DNA of 64,000 nucleotides, taken from Paralichthys olivaceus (taxonomy: Eukaryota > Chordata > Actinopteri > Pleuronectiformes > Paralichthyidae). The position numbers and the translations under genes are program-made. Where the stretch lies: contig NC_091100.1 in NCBI RefSeq assembly GCF_024713975.1, forward strand, positions 22,333,501 to 22,397,500, written 5' to 3'. The stretch's first letter is position 1. Every line of letters begins with the position of its first letter. A model generated the notes under the pieces. It had not been told where the DNA came from. It ran no database searches and was given only the letters and a program-made list of their open reading frames with translations. This document shows, in pieces, positions 35,831 through 50,000 of the stretch.

Positions 35831-37759
35831 CATCCAAGAGCTGCTTATAGAGGCTAAACTGATAACATGTGTCCAAGAGGCTTCTTCAGTTTAATTAGCC
35901 AGGGCTTGTTAGTAAAGAACAGATTCATATCTTGTGGCCACAAGTTATTTATATTATTCCCACAACTATATAACTTGTGGCCATGATATATTATCTTATT
36001 CGCAAGCATTATAATTTCATGACCACCAGACAGACTCCACAGGCTGACATATTTAGTTATATTAAAATATCTTGTTAACTATTGCTGTAAAGTTAGGAAC
36101 AAGCATTCCAAAGAATGGGTTAAAGAAATCCTAACGGGAGGAGTAAAGGAAGAAAATAACAATCGTAAATAATACTTTAAAAGTCATTTTTCTGATATTT
36201 TTCATGTCAATTCATGAGAATTCATATGTAGTTTATTCTCTTTTGGCCCCGTAAGTGTATCCAACTGAAATGAAAAATGAAAATCTGATGGAAATTGTGA
36301 TAAAGGGACAAGATCATCAGTGCTCATGTAACAACTACTGTTGGAAATTGAGTGCCCATGCTATGCCCATTCTGGCCACCAGGCAGCAGTATAGCCCTGA
36401 TTGCATAAACAGACATGAAATTATATAGTAGGATTATGCTTTTCAGGTCCTGTAATCCAGGAGCTTTTTTAAATCTGAACAGCTGAACGTCAGGCCACCT
36501 TTCTTAGTGATTGGATTTCATCATGTCTGATATCCATTTTGATTGACTGTCTCACTGCCGCCGCCACAATCGTCTGGTTCCATCAGACTCAATTGTAAAC
36601 ACGTGGCCACACAGGCCGAGGTGTAATTTAGGCCACAGCAGCACAAGGCGGTAGTTGTAATTTGGTGAGAATAGATCCAGAATATAAAGACAGTGCAGGA
36701 TTAAACTTTAACAGGTCAGACTGACATACGAAGTTCCAGCAGTTTATCTTTCTCTGTCTCGCTCTCTCTTTTCATACATTTTTCTTTTTTTGCTCTACAG
36801 AAAATGCCAGAGAAAGGGGAGGAGAAAATACAGAAAAACAACATACATATAATTGAATTGTTTGAAATGTGTTAGATGTGAAACATGTCCATTGCAGAAC
36901 TGGACTATAATGAATGTAGAGGCACAGGATCAGCTGGTATCTTATTGGTCAATTTGCCAGAATGAACTGCATCTTACATGGTATATACATGGTGTATACA
37001 AGTATAACTCAAGTTCAGCATGTTGTGCCCTTCACTGGTAATTTATCAGCTCTTTGTCAAAAATATATTCACAATTGTTTTTTTTAATTCAAAATCTTCC
37101 ACGAATTTGGCAAATTTCACATCTCATCTCAAATTTGTTGTCTGTGTAAAAATGATGGTTACATTACGATATGGTTTGAATTCCAGTGCACAGTCATATA
37201 AGCTTTTATCTAACCTTTTCCCTTGTTTTTAAGAATATGTTGATGATAAACTGAACCACTCAGATTCTGTATTTTAACATTTTAGGGTGTTTTTCAGGGC
37301 ACATGGAGGATCTAAGGCAAAATATTAACAAATCTGGAGAGGGTCATGTTTTTGTAGAAAAGTGAAATACAAGATGAGAGAGGAATGGTTGGGGAGTATT
37401 GCTTTAAGGGGGTTAAATGCACTGCCACAGTACTTATAGTTGACAGATGCTAGCTGGAGAGTTAAAGCCGAGTTACACGTCAGTGATTTCCACGTCATTG
37501 AAGACCATTTGTTTGTTGATAAAAAGTTGTCTTCTGCATAACAGAGGTAGAGAGTGATTCATTTACACCATCAATCTTCAGGCAATTCCAAATGATTCCT
37601 TAGAGAAATGTTGAGCTTTTAAATTTAAAGAAACAAAAACCACATGTCTCTGTCTCACAATTCTATTTTTGAACAATGAATGCTTTGGTTTTTGTGATGT
37701 TTGATGGAGAAAGTGTTGCACATAGATGAACTGTATGAATGTGTGTGTGAATGGAAAAA

Positions 37760-37825
37760 AAAATGATTGTACTGTAAAGCGCTTTGAATGGTCATCAAGA
37801 CTGAATAAATATTGTTCATTTACCT
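37760..37825. repeat. Second copy of the AAAGCGCTTTG repeat
   Basis: TACTGTAAAGCGCTTTGAATGG, then TCATCAAGACTGAATAAATA and CATTTACC, is the same element as at 28978-29050, with a few substitutions. Confidence 0.7.
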
Positions 37826-40270
37826 TTTTTCATGAAAAATCTTTTTAGCTTTATGTTTTTTCTTACACACTTTACTTGTGTAACTCTTTATAGGCACAAG
37901 CTCTTGCGTTGGGAACCACAGGACCAAGCAACATAACGTTATATAATATAAAAATCAGTTCCACCTTCAGCATCTACAGTAAAACAAATATAGTAAAATG
38001 CTGCTTTCACACAGACGCTTCATTAACTATTGTATGAAGATAATAATATATCAGTCACAGGGTCACTTTACCTTTGAGCCACAGCTTCTAATTTTTGGTT
38101 GTCCAATTTACTGCACTCTTTCTTACATTATTTATTTATTATTTTTATATGCAAAACTAATAATGGATAGGTACTGGTTCTTTAATGTAATAAACTTTCT
38201 AAAAAATGTAACTTGATTAAAAGGATTTGATGACTTCTTCCACAGCTTCTGTGTTTATTCCGTCAATGCAAGTTTAGTGAAATACAACTGTTAACCGTTA
38301 ACATGTTGACGTGTTCCAACCCATGAGTACTCATTAGTTATTGCTATATTATTAGATGAGTAGTCTGTCGTTATCAATGTGTTATTGTGTGGGAACTAAG
38401 TTCGCATCGGTCAGACCACACCCAACTTTGTACGCTGCCTCCATTTTGATTTTAGCGAGACACCTGTAACGTTTCATGACTTCCTCTTACAACACTGTTA
38501 CACAGATGGACAGTCCTATAAATAACTGTCAGGGAACTGCCTTTGTGCTTGTTCGCACAACAGGACCATATTTTACCATGACACAGTATGTCTATATGTA
38601 GAAAAGTCTCTAGTAAAGTTTAGCTCATCTATCATGTTCGTTCTCTTGTTTATGACAAGTATTTTTTTGCTTTGTATTTGTGACATAAAGTCAACTCAGG
38701 TTGATACTGTGATTTTCATATAAGGTTGGATTCAACAATAAACTATCAACACTCAGCATAATTCCTGATTCTGTTAAATGGAGATAACTTATATCCAGAA
38801 AGTTTAACCATCTGAAAATGAAATGCACCAATACTATTTTAGTGCAAGCAGCAGAAAGTAATAAATCCACTTGCTGTGAATGTCAGTGTAATACTCACCC
38901 CTGAGCTCTCAGGTCGGACCAGGACTTGTTTCAGCTTCAAGTTTGTGAAGAGATTTCGTTCAAAAATATGCTATTCGTTGTCAGATTTTAAAAAGCAGTC
39001 GAGGATGGATGAGATATCTTCGATGATGACCTCAATTGACTATTGGTTTCTTTTCAAATGAAATACCATAGGTTTCTCAGTGCAGGCAGAGAGAGTGACT
39101 CTGCTTTGTTACAGCACGTGCAACTGTGTGTGTGTCTGTGCTGCTATGACGAGTAAATACTTGGTTTTAAAGGAGGTGGGAGTGAATGTACAACATTTCT
39201 AGTGCCAGTGAACCAGTAGCATTGTCAGAAATATTAATTTGGGTGGGTTCAATGTGGGCATGATCCAAAGGATAGAGTGATCTGTGGTTCAGCCAAAACA
39301 GTTTTTACTCTCATTCAAACATTCGTCATTATAGTATTTTAGTACTGCTGTAGTGATAGCAGCCTACTATAACGTTGCCAGATAAGTCTTAATAGTTTCA
39401 ACAGATAAGTTGGCAAATTATTGCCTCATTTGATACTACAATGATTTCGCCAATAACATTACAACGCAACTGTGGAAGTCAAACATGGAGATGGTGGTCC
39501 ACTCCCAGAACATGGGTACAGTTATTGTCGGTTAAGCCTTCTTGCACTTGAACATATAGTAACAGCGTGTCACTTATATTAAATAAGTAGACATCACTTA
39601 TCCAATAAAACTGCACCAACATGAGATCTATGAAGTTCAGCTTCATTGATAAACTATCATTACTTTCACAACCTCTCAGCCAAGACCATTAGGTTGCACC
39701 ATTCTTTTAAGAACTACTGCTACAAGCACAATTTATACAAAACTATATACAATTATAGGACCATGTTACAAAGATACCACAGTAGAGTAATGTAAGATAG
39801 TGTAGCTTGGTCTGGACAGTTGAACTTAATTAATTTAATTGAACTGATGTATTAAGATTGCAGTTTGCATAATGAATTCCTTTCACTTGGATTCTGCTGT
39901 AGTGACAACTTGATTTGTACTTTTCCTGTGGCCCACAGACCCCATTTCACACATCACATTCTTCAGATCTACCTGTTGGCTCTTGTTCGGCTGCAGCAAC
40001 TCCTCATTTAACCCTCCTGTGTTATTTCACAGTACCTGCCAGTCCTGTTCCCATTTAGGAATAAACATCTCTGACACAGAAGTCCCATCAGCCCTCAGCA
40101 GGAGTATTATCCTACACCTCATACATCATGCTGTACGTGCAGCGATGTGTGCTAAGTCTGTGTGTTAGTACGCGCACTGCACAAGCGCCATATGGTGAAT
40201 GTAATAAACAATGGGAAACACTATAAAGTGCAGAGGATTGAGGCCGAGCGTACATCAGAACAGATGAGAT

Positions 40271-40296
40271 CAGAGAGAGAGAGAGAGAGAGAGAGG
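40271..40296. repeat. (GA)n microsatellite
   Basis: Simple GA repeat ending in GGGAGG. Confidence 0.85.
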
Positions 40297-40455
40297 GAGG
40301 CAGGAAATTAATAGAGGATTAATGGAGATGTCACATACATGGACAGAAAATAGTGTCAAGCTCAAAAAGAGACAGTGTGTGTGCAGAACTATCATTATTT
40401 TCCAAACTTGACTTGACTTTTCAGCAAATGAAAGATTTTTCAATGGGAAATGCAC

Positions 40456-40463
<8 letters not shown>

Positions 40464-40489
<26 letters not shown>

Positions 40490-40670
40490 GTTTCTCCATA
40501 ACTTCAGAGGACAACACATTGACTTATATTGATTTCCTGGAGATTTAACCCTAACACCTAAAATTTAATGATTGACATTATGGGGAGTTGCTTTTGGTTC
40601 CCATAAGGAAGACAAGTCCCCATACTGTGACTGTGAGAACAGATTTAGGTCACCACAACATGGCTAAGCT
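40464..40670. repeat. (CA)n plus teleost CA-flanked repeat
   Basis: A CA run (40464-40486) is followed by TTTGTTTCTCCATAACTTCAG, ACATTGACTTATATTGATTTCC and CCCATAAGGAAGACAAGTCCCC. This is a repeat that in fish typically sits between CA tracts; another CA run follows at about 40678-40690. Confidence 0.6.
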
Positions 40671-41009
40671 AGAAAACACGCACACACACACATTAAGTGA
40701 CATATGAAAACCAAGATTTTACAAAGACAGACTTAAGATCAATATTTCTCAGCAATGTGCCTAAATATCTGTGTCTGTGTGAATTCACATCGGTGTCCCA
40801 GTTGTGTCTACATAGAGAGAAGAGACGGCAACAATCCGGCAGATGAAAAAAGTGAATGATGGATACAGATGCAGGAGGAGGGATGAAAGAGACAGAGTCA
40901 GATGTGAGAAGGAGGAGCAACAACAGTGGGAGATATGCCTCAGATTATCAACCAGTGTCACATATTCTAGGGACAGATAAAGAGGACGAGTGGACCAGAG
41001 TGTGACAGG

Positions 41010-41055
41010 AGGGAGAGAGAGAGAGAGAGAGAGAGAGTGACAGAGAGAGAGAGAG
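41010..41055. repeat. (GA)n tract before cabp2 exon 1A
   Basis: Two GA-rich runs separated by a few bases, ending 28 bases before the exon 1A start codon. They probably lie in the 5' UTR or core promoter of the long isoform. Confidence 0.8.
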
Positions 41056-41082
41056 GACCTGTATGCAAGCTGGGCTGCAAAG

Positions 41083-44000
41083 ATGACTGATGCGAAAAGC
41101 GTATCGTCCGTGGAGGTGCAAGATGGGAAGTTAATGAAGAAGGTCAGTAGATGTGTACACCAAAAGTGAACTGAAATGTGTTCAATCCTGCCATGGTTCC
41201 AGTTACACACTCAACATGACGTTGTGTAGTAACACAAGGTTTGTCATCTGAGGCCTGAGTGGTATGGACATACTTTCAAAACAAATTGTTGTGTAAATTT
41301 GTATTCATTTTAACACTGTGTCAATTTTAGAGGATTCGTATAGATATTCATGTTTTCATTCAACATTTACCATCAGTTAAAATCTTTTTCTGTGACTGTC
41401 AACTTGCTCTGTGTCCAACATGCAGGATCCTGTCAGAGTTCTTACATTATGATAGTTAGATGAAATGTTAAATTCTGCTTGTGACAATTTTGAACAGCTA
41501 GTTGCTATTTGAACAGAAGACGTCTTTATCTTACCTGTGTGGCAGCAGCTTCTTTAACTTAACTGTCTTTCCAATACCTTGCTTTCAAAGACTTGCGTTG
41601 CATTCAATATTGGAGTAAAATACATTTCAGTTCATCGTGAAACCTGCTGCATCAATAATTATCTGTCACCAAGTTGCTGTTCTTTCATTATTTTGTCCAT
41701 CCATCATTTTGTGTGAAATTATTTTTCTTCACCTGCAATTCAACTTCTGCTGTATCGTCATCCTGCCTGTTCCAGGGCTCCATCAAGAAGAAGATCGAGT
41801 CGTTCAGGCGATGGAGTTCAGCCAGTATAAAGAGGCCTCCAAAGCAAAAGGCCAAGACCTTGAGTCTGTCCTCTCCGGTGGAAAATCCTGACGACCTCTG
41901 GCTGCAAGAGGGAGACAGGAGGAAGCTGCGACCCATCGTGGACTCTGTCTTTGGGCAGGTAGGATACTGAGCAGGGCATCACTGCCCAGGTTTGTTTGTG
42001 TAAGTGCACTTTTTAAAATGACATGTATGCCATTGTTGGTATGTGCTTGGCTGACACACACACACTCAGTAAATTGAAGATGGCATAAACCTTTTGAACA
42101 CTGTCTGACAAATATACTTTCAGCAATCTCATCCACACTCAAGTGCTTTTGAAGGAATGCAGGAATGAGAGAGTCTCACTGTGACACTGAGTTTATCAGA
42201 ACACGAGACTGCAGTGAACAAAAATTTCACTCTTGCTTGATTTAATGTGGAGTTGTTGACAACTACTAGCGATATGGAGTTTTGTTGAGTGCTCTGCTTT
42301 GTCTGTATTTCAAATCAATGAGTCCTGCTCTCAAACTTAAAGCCCACACTCATACATAGTTCCCAACATTGTGGGAAAGGAAAGGGGGAATCGCTTGAAC
42401 TCTATTATTATTATTAGTTAATTAATGTGATAAAAATTATGTAAGATCTATTAAAAACACTTTAACTTGTGGTTTGTTTCTCCATATTTGGCAAAATTAT
42501 TAGAACAGCCTTTATATTACACACCTCTCTCTGTTCATTGCATGGCTCAGTCTTGCGTAGATACATTATATTGTGTTGCTTGCTTTCCAGTACATTTGAC
42601 GGGTCATCAAATGGGTTCTCTATTCTTTCATAGGGCCAACATTTCTAGCAGCACCCCTGTCTGGACCTTTGTCATCATGGTTACTGTAATAAATATGCAG
42701 ATGGTGTTGTGAATTAAAGAAATAACATTGATTATCGGTTTTATGTGTGTAATGAATAAGTAATGTTGAGTGAGAAAAAGGAGTGTCTGTTAAGAAGAAA
42801 TCTTCACAGGGCACCTTTAAACATGACAAAAATATTTTTTTCCTATGTCATCTTAAGAAATACGCTTACGTGAGACAACTAAATATGAGAATATGAAACC
42901 TTTGACTATAATAACATTAAAAAGAACAAAATAAAATATGAAGTAAACAGGGGTAACCAAGCAAGCAAGCATCGTGACAATATTCCTGTTCCCATGTTTC
43001 CAATCATGTGATAATTCAAGTCAAGATCACATGAAAAACAAAGAGATGAACTCCTCATTCAATTTGAATTTACTGACAAACACCAACCTTTCTCTGAGGT
43101 ACCTGAGACACCCCAGACCAGAGCACATGTAGACTACAAGTTACAGTGTGGTCCAAAAGCCTGAGACCGCCTACCGCCTGAGACTGAAAGAGCAGAATGG
43201 GTGAAACATGCATACAGAATAATCACTCTGTGAGTAGATCATCAGAGCTGCAGCCTCTCAAACTGATCTATGACCTTCTATATGACATGTAAGCTTTTAC
43301 CCAGCACAGTCTGTCTTTGTCTGTATAGGAACATGTTGTGTGTGCTCAAAGTGCAAATCAGAGCAAACAGAGTGGTAGGATGCTGTTTTTTTCTCCTTCA
43401 AAGAATATAAGTTTGGATGAAAAGTTATTATTATCTCTAGTATAAGTGGATTTGAATCAGTATTGTGTGGCCGACTGAATGCCCACTTTTAGAACGGCCC
43501 TGGTTCTGGGAGTAAATTTATTTTCTCTATTGATGAAAATCCTTATAAAAAGAGTTTTAAGCCAGGAACTAGGCTTACATGCTGCGAGAATCGTGACCAT
43601 TAAACATTAGATTTGTAGCAAAACAATATTGGACAGAAAAAAAGTCTGTGTAGAGAATTATTTTAAGGGGGAAGGAACTATGCATTCCAAAAACCCTCAC
43701 GAATGATCCCTTTCTAATGACTGCCAGCGCTTCTTCTTGAATTTACACTTGTTGTATTGAATTTCACCTCTTTGGATTCTTTTCCTCATCTCTGAAAAGT
43801 GAAGCATGTTAGAAAGTGAAATAATGTTTGCTCTGTGGCAAACGTAATGTAACACTTAGTTATCTGATCGTAGCCCACAAGGTTTTCGCTGTCATAGAAA
43901 ATATTTCATTAATAAAAGCAAGCTCCACCAATCACAGCTGTCGCAGGATAGTGGCTAGTGTAGTACTCCTCCTTGACATCACCAATAAAACATGTTTTTC

Positions 44001-47000
44001 TTAAAACATGGTTGATAGCATACAGATATTGTGGCTTCCACAGGAGAATATAAAACATTTTCACAATCTTGTAGTCTGTGTTATGTCTACCTTGGATGGT
44101 TAAAAGATTATGTTTGATGATCAAAATCTCTATTCAAAAAATGGGATTTTTTCTGTTGAGCTGTATAGCCAGGCACTGTGTGGAAGTGTATGGGTGAGTA
44201 AGTATCAACTAGTGTGAAAGTTTTTAATGAGTCTCTTGTATGGTATCTGTCAGAACTTGATCTGTAGTCCCATTTAGCTCCTCCAGAACCTTAACCTTTA
44301 TGTTGCCCAGAAATTTCCAGTCTCACTGTTTCTCAACTTGTTTTAATTATATAAAAGTTTCCCAACAGCAACTGTCCCTGACTCATCCCAAAGGTGCCTG
44401 TATTACTGTGTGGCCTCAAGCTGTTCCCTGTCAGGTTTCACACACACACATATTGCCATAGAAGAAACATAGTTCCCAGCATTGCAGGAAAGGAAGGGGG
44501 AATTGCATAACTCTATTATTATTAGTTAGTTAATGTAATTAAAATTATGTAAAATCTATTAAAAACACTTTAACTTGTGGTTTGTTTCTCCATATTTGGC
44601 AAAATTATTAGAACAGCCTTTATATTACACACCTCTCTCTGTTCATTGCATGGCTCAGTCTTGCGTAGATACATTATATTGTGTTGCTTGCTTTCCAGTA
44701 AGTGTGCTATGTAGAACTGATAGATTTGACATATCATCACTGAAGACCTCGGGATATCAAAAATGAAAAACAAGGCAACAGAAAGCTGAGAGGGAGAAAG
44801 GCGGAAACTTAGTCACACATTTTTTCCCAAAGAAAGAGATAATATGTTCACACAAACATTCCTTTGGTGCCCATTAACACATTATGCTAAGGCCGGGCTA
44901 CACTGGCCACAGAAGCCTCAGTGTTCTTCTAGAGATTCAAGGGCTTGTCTGTGTGTGGTTAGAGACAGTGAAATTATCTTTCACCACAGTTTGTATGTTT
45001 ACCTGTTGAATATATGTCACAAACATAAATGTTTACTTTCGGAACCATACTGTTGAGCTGTATAGCCAGGCACTGTGTGGAAGTGTATGGGTGAGGAAGT
45101 ATCAAGTAGTGTGAAAGTTTTTAATGAGTCTGTTGTATGGTCTCTTTCAGAACTTGATCTGTAGTCCCAGTTGGTATGTAGCAGCTCCCCAGAACCTGAA
45201 CCTTTCTGTTGCACAGAAATTTCCAGTCTCACTGTTTCTCAATTTAATTTAGTCATATAAAAGTTTCCCGACAGCAAATGTCCCTGATTCATCCCAAAGG
45301 TGTTTGTATTCCTATGTGGCCTCAGGCTGTTCCCTGTCAGGTTTTGTTATGATTGATAATATCTAGATCATATCATTCATATATTCTAGTAATATAATTA
45401 CCTTATTATAACAGAGCTAAGGTTAGATGAAAATGAAAAAATCTTACATTGATCTTTTATTGTCTCTTATCAAACTTACAACATTCTCATTCTGAAACTC
45501 AGGTGGAAACATACAAAAGTCAGCACAGGGACGCCACTTTCAACCAATGCATGGGTCATTGTTCTTTAATACCCACAGATGTTCTGTAATGCACATTACT
45601 GAGCCAAGGCATAGAGGGACCTGTACCCTCACGTGTGTGTATGTTCCTATACTTATATTTGTGAGGACCATTTTAAGCATAGACTCTCAGAGTGAAGACA
45701 TTTTGGCCTGTCCTCACCTTTTAAATGGGCTGTTTGATGGTTAAGACTTGGTTTTAGGGTGAGGGTTAGAATTAGGTTTAGTCATTTAGTTTGAATGGTC
45801 AGGATGAGGGTAAGGGGCTATGGAATGTTTTATGTCAATGAGTGCCCACCTAAGATATGAGTACAAACATGTGTGTGTATGTGTGTGTTTATGAGAGAAA
45901 GGGATAGAGAGGTGCACAAATCACACTCAATTGCACATACAAGTTATTTATAGGGAAGTTGATATGCTGCTGTTTCGACCCGACCTGATCATCAGCAACA
46001 GTGTTCTATGCAAAGACTACTCCATTAAATTTTGTGGGGGGAGTGCAGCAGTAGGTGGGAGGTTGTTTTTTTTAAATTTCTTTAACATTGCAGTTTGGTG
46101 CAGCTCCAAATAAAAATGTGGATCCAGTGAATGTTAAATGTGGTTTCATAAGGGGACAGTGTGGCCTTGGTGAAGGTATGAACTCTACTGAGTGCCTCTC
46201 TCGTTATAAACTGCAATATGTGCCATACACAAATAAAAAGCAGGACAAGGATAGCAAATAGTATATAAGGGAGCAAGGTTACAATAACAATCAATTCATG
46301 ACATGACATGTTTTATAATCTCAAAGTTTGTCCACAGTTACACTTGATTCATACAGTTTCCACTGAAAGAAAAAGAGGCCCCCCTCTGTTATCTTTTTTA
46401 CATCCTCCAGTGGTTATTGCCCAGATGAGTCATCCATGCACTGAGCAGCAGATGGAGAGAATGATGAGAAACTGGAGGAGGGAGGGCAGGGATGAGGGCA
46501 GCGTAGCAGTGGATGGCTGGATATCATCAAGAAATAGAGAAGAGATTGATTGCGGTGTAAGAGGAGATTAGAGCTCAAACGAGTAAGAGGACAAAACTCA
46601 TCATTTGTCCTGCAGAAGAAACTTGAGGGACAAATTAAAATGCTGTCAAATCTTAACTGTGAAAAGCATACATTTTGTTTCGAAATTTAAAAAACAGCAG
46701 CACACTGTTAATGAATGAGTCAGTGTCAGTGAGAGATTTATTCTGTTTTAAAGTCAAGACTCATGCAGCACAGTGACCTGCAGGCTAATCCATGATTTAT
46801 ACGCCTGTAATTACTCTGATCTATGTGTTACTTTTAAATACAAAACATGGCTTAGTAGTAAGTTTATTCACAGCTACAAACCTGTTGCTATTAAGTGGGT
46901 AAATTAAACATTGTGAACAAAATAAATTTTTATTGCAAACATGAGTCACATAGGTTGTTCTTTTTTGTCATTTTAGATCCTATCATGTTGTAGCTGTAAA

Positions 47001-50000
47001 ATCTGTGTGACCAGTCAGCACATACATGCTGCTTCGTATTTGTCCATTACAGTTATAATTATATAAAAGATTTAAACCATTGATACTGCAGCTAACAACT
47101 ATTTTCAATTTAAATAAAGCTAGCTGAGTAATGCTGTCTTGATAATGAAGTCACGCTCTCTTTGTGTCTGTCAAAGTCTGAGCTTATCTATTCTTTCCTT
47201 TTGTAGCTGATGTGTTGCATGTGCATGTGAGCCCCTCCCTGTGAGACTTTTGGCCTCCAGCACGTTATTAGTGCTGAATAAACTGGCAATGATACATTTC
47301 TTCTAGCCATCACACATGTCCAAATAAAGGCATGCTGCATGTGCTCATATTGCAAGCACAGCCCCTAAAAAACTGAGACTATCTCCAAAACCAGGGGCTG
47401 GGTCCTCTGAGGTTCATGTTTCTCCATGCCAAACTAGATCCTACTTGTACCAATGTGGTTGTAGCAGTGTATAATACATATGCTGGAGCATTCTTTGTGA
47501 TAAATAAGATTAAGAATTGGTGACATGGAAATGCTGTATCATGTTGGACACAAGGGCCTGCAGTGGTGGGTGTGTAAAGAAAATGAATATGTTTAAACAA
47601 ATGTATATGATAGTTCCATACATCTCTGCAAAGGTTGATGAATCTTTTGTTGTGCTAATAGTGTGGTAAACAGTTGTGGTTGTGCAGAAATTTTATTGCA
47701 CTGCGTTTTTTTAACAGTGACAAAAGTGTCTGTTGGTCTCATTCATCAGTGTAACACAGACAGATTGATATTTAAAAAAAAATCCCAACATATTTCATAA
47801 GCAATTATTGTGAAATCTTTCGCAAACAGTAAGATGTCGTAATCAAAATTTATGGGGAACTGTGTATAGACTTGTTTATCAGCGTTAGTCAGAACACTAT
47901 TAATTTGAAAACAACCAATCCGAACTGAATATTATTAATAAGTCTAACTATCTAGTATATGTAAAATATTTCATTTCAATTCTTTGAGCCTGGGATGGCA
48001 CTGGCATCACAGCAAACAGTATAAATGTCACAAAACACAATTGTTTGAATACCTTAGCTCATGCATGTACAAAAGAGATTCAAAACATGACATGACCTCA
48101 CTTGTCTGTGGTGCTTCCTCCTCTTCCTCAGGAGGCTGGAAGACAAACTCTTTGCTGTTTATGGTGTAGAACCCAACATACTTGCACATTTTACTTCTCC
48201 GATACTCTGGTATCATGCTCGGGGCAGCTTTGCGCGTGGACATGTGTATATTTTTTAACATAAATTCTATCTTTGCACATGTTCACTTTTGACATGCAAT
48301 GTTTTTGTAATTTTGAGTAATCTTTCATGGCTAGTAGCTCTTGTATGCCCACAAAACAAAGTGACTCTATAAAGAGGAGCCAAAACCAAGAGTACCACAA
48401 TCTGACAGCTGATCTTTCCTGCTAAATGAAATCAGGAATGCCCACTACACCCTACAAGGGGAATTTCCAACTTGTGTCCAGTCCATTGTACTGAGAATAT
48501 TGGCTGACTAACCACAGCCCCTGTAACACTCAAAGGCAGGAAATAATATATTATTGTGAACTAAACCCTGTCAGCAGCAGGATGTTTTGGCAATCCCAGT
48601 GACATTTTAGGCAAAGAGATGCTTGTGTATTCCTTTGCACTTTTCTATCTTTTCATTAATTTGGAAAGTCGGGCCAGGGCCCCCCCGGAGCAGCGGGAAA
48701 AGAACCTATATGTGTGGGAGTAGATAAACCACAGGGCTCCGGTCAACAAAGTCCCAAGCACAAAGGCTGCAAAGAAACGGCACATTCATATTTTGAATCT
48801 TTCAAATACAAATTCTATGGGGTCATATACTTTTTATTTTTCAATTAACAGACAAATTGTGTACCATTGAGAAATGTGATACTGGGATATCAAATATGAT
48901 TACAGAATATGAAATAAAAGTTGACTTTATTTTGATATAAAAGCTTCTCTGATGAGACTTTTTGGGGATTTTCTCTTTCACTTTTTAATTGTTCCTTTAT
49001 ATACTTTGGCCTGTTATTCATATAATGAATTATTTTATTATGTCATATTTATGGATCAAATATTAAACAGTAGAGATCTATAACATTCACATACATGGAC
49101 ATGCATAAAAGTACAATATAAAAGAGAATAAGACAACTTACTATCAATAGGAGGTTCATGTGAGCTCTGAGGTTCTTTGGATGTAGGAACAACTGTAAAA
49201 TGATTCATTGCAATTGGTCAAGCTGACAGTGAACGCCCACTGCTGGATCACAAGGCAAACTACTTCAGATGGCCATGCATTCTAGGCTGTATACTTCAAA
49301 TTTGAAAATGTCACCATAGTTTGAATATGACCCCAAACATCCACACACCCACACATTGGAGTGAATGTTTGAATTTCGAAGTGACAGCCCTGTGACACAG
49401 CCTATAGATGGATAACCAGTCTATCTAAGGATCGTTTATAATACGTTTTTTGGTTTTGTTGTCGTAATTTAATCTCTGTCATTATCTTTCATTCAAGCTT
49501 AGATCAGTCAATTTAAAATTAAACTACATTTCCATGTTACATTTTATCTAAACATATGCATAAGAGTGAGAACAGTCCCCCATATTGTACCTTTACTTTT
49601 TACTTTAAAAACATGTTTATATATTCAAAAAACATTTTGAGCAATGATCTCTTTTTATTGCAGTCATGAGAAACTTACATTGCATTGAGCGGAATTATTA
49701 TTGTTAATCGTCAGTGTTTGGAGACAATGCACATGGAGCAACATAATAAAAACAGGAGCAGATTTAGTGGACAGATTAAAAAGTGGGTTAGTTGATGGAC
49801 CATTACCACTGGGGCAGTCTGAGCACCAACAGTTGTGTCCTATACCCATGCATGGACATAGAGAACACACAGTTCCAACCTTTCTGTGACTTTCTATCCC
49901 TTCATCCTACTTATGACAGAGAATCTCTAATCCACAGGACCTCCTGGACCTCAGAGGAAACTCAAATCTAACTTTTAGGTCACATGAACAAAACAAAATC

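Larger units (their letters stand above)
35533..41082. other. Intergenic DNA between ptgdr2 and cabp2
   Basis: The left part should contain the ptgdr2 3' UTR, but no poly(A) signal close to the stop stands out. The rest is AT-rich and holds repeats: GGTCCACGACTTCGGTCCAGACT at about 35780, the second copy of the 28.98-kb element at 37765-37825, and microsatellites and a repeat at 40.3-40.7 kb. A GA-rich track at 41010-41055 lies just before cabp2 exon 1A. No supported gene. Confidence 0.45.
41959..48644. other. Left part of the large cabp2 intron
   Basis: Non-coding AT-rich DNA with interleaved repeat duplications (A at 42.36 and 44.47 kb, B at 44.15 and 45.05 kb), a teleost repeat near 45.63-45.88 kb and short TG tracts. 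A minus-strand open segment at 48.11-48.24 kb is discussed as a finding. No other coding sequence is supported. Confidence 0.5.

Noticed and set aside
38378-38656. Possible solo LTR (TATA-like CCTATAAATAA, TGT near the start, ACA near the end)
   Set aside because: No clear target duplication, primer site or internal sequence; the ends are too weak to call.
40693-41210. Minus-strand Ser/Leu-rich frames opposite cabp2 exon 1A
   Set aside because: They arise from the complement of GA and CA repeats.
45720-45830. Interstitial telomere-like TTAGGG sequence
   Set aside because: Only scattered TTAGGGT/TTAGGTT units inside a known type of fish repeat, not a telomeric array.
49664-49870. Cys-rich minus-strand frame ([18 protein letters not shown])
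   Set aside because: Considered as an ectodomain exon of the small membrane protein, but no acceptor or donor fits the required phase.
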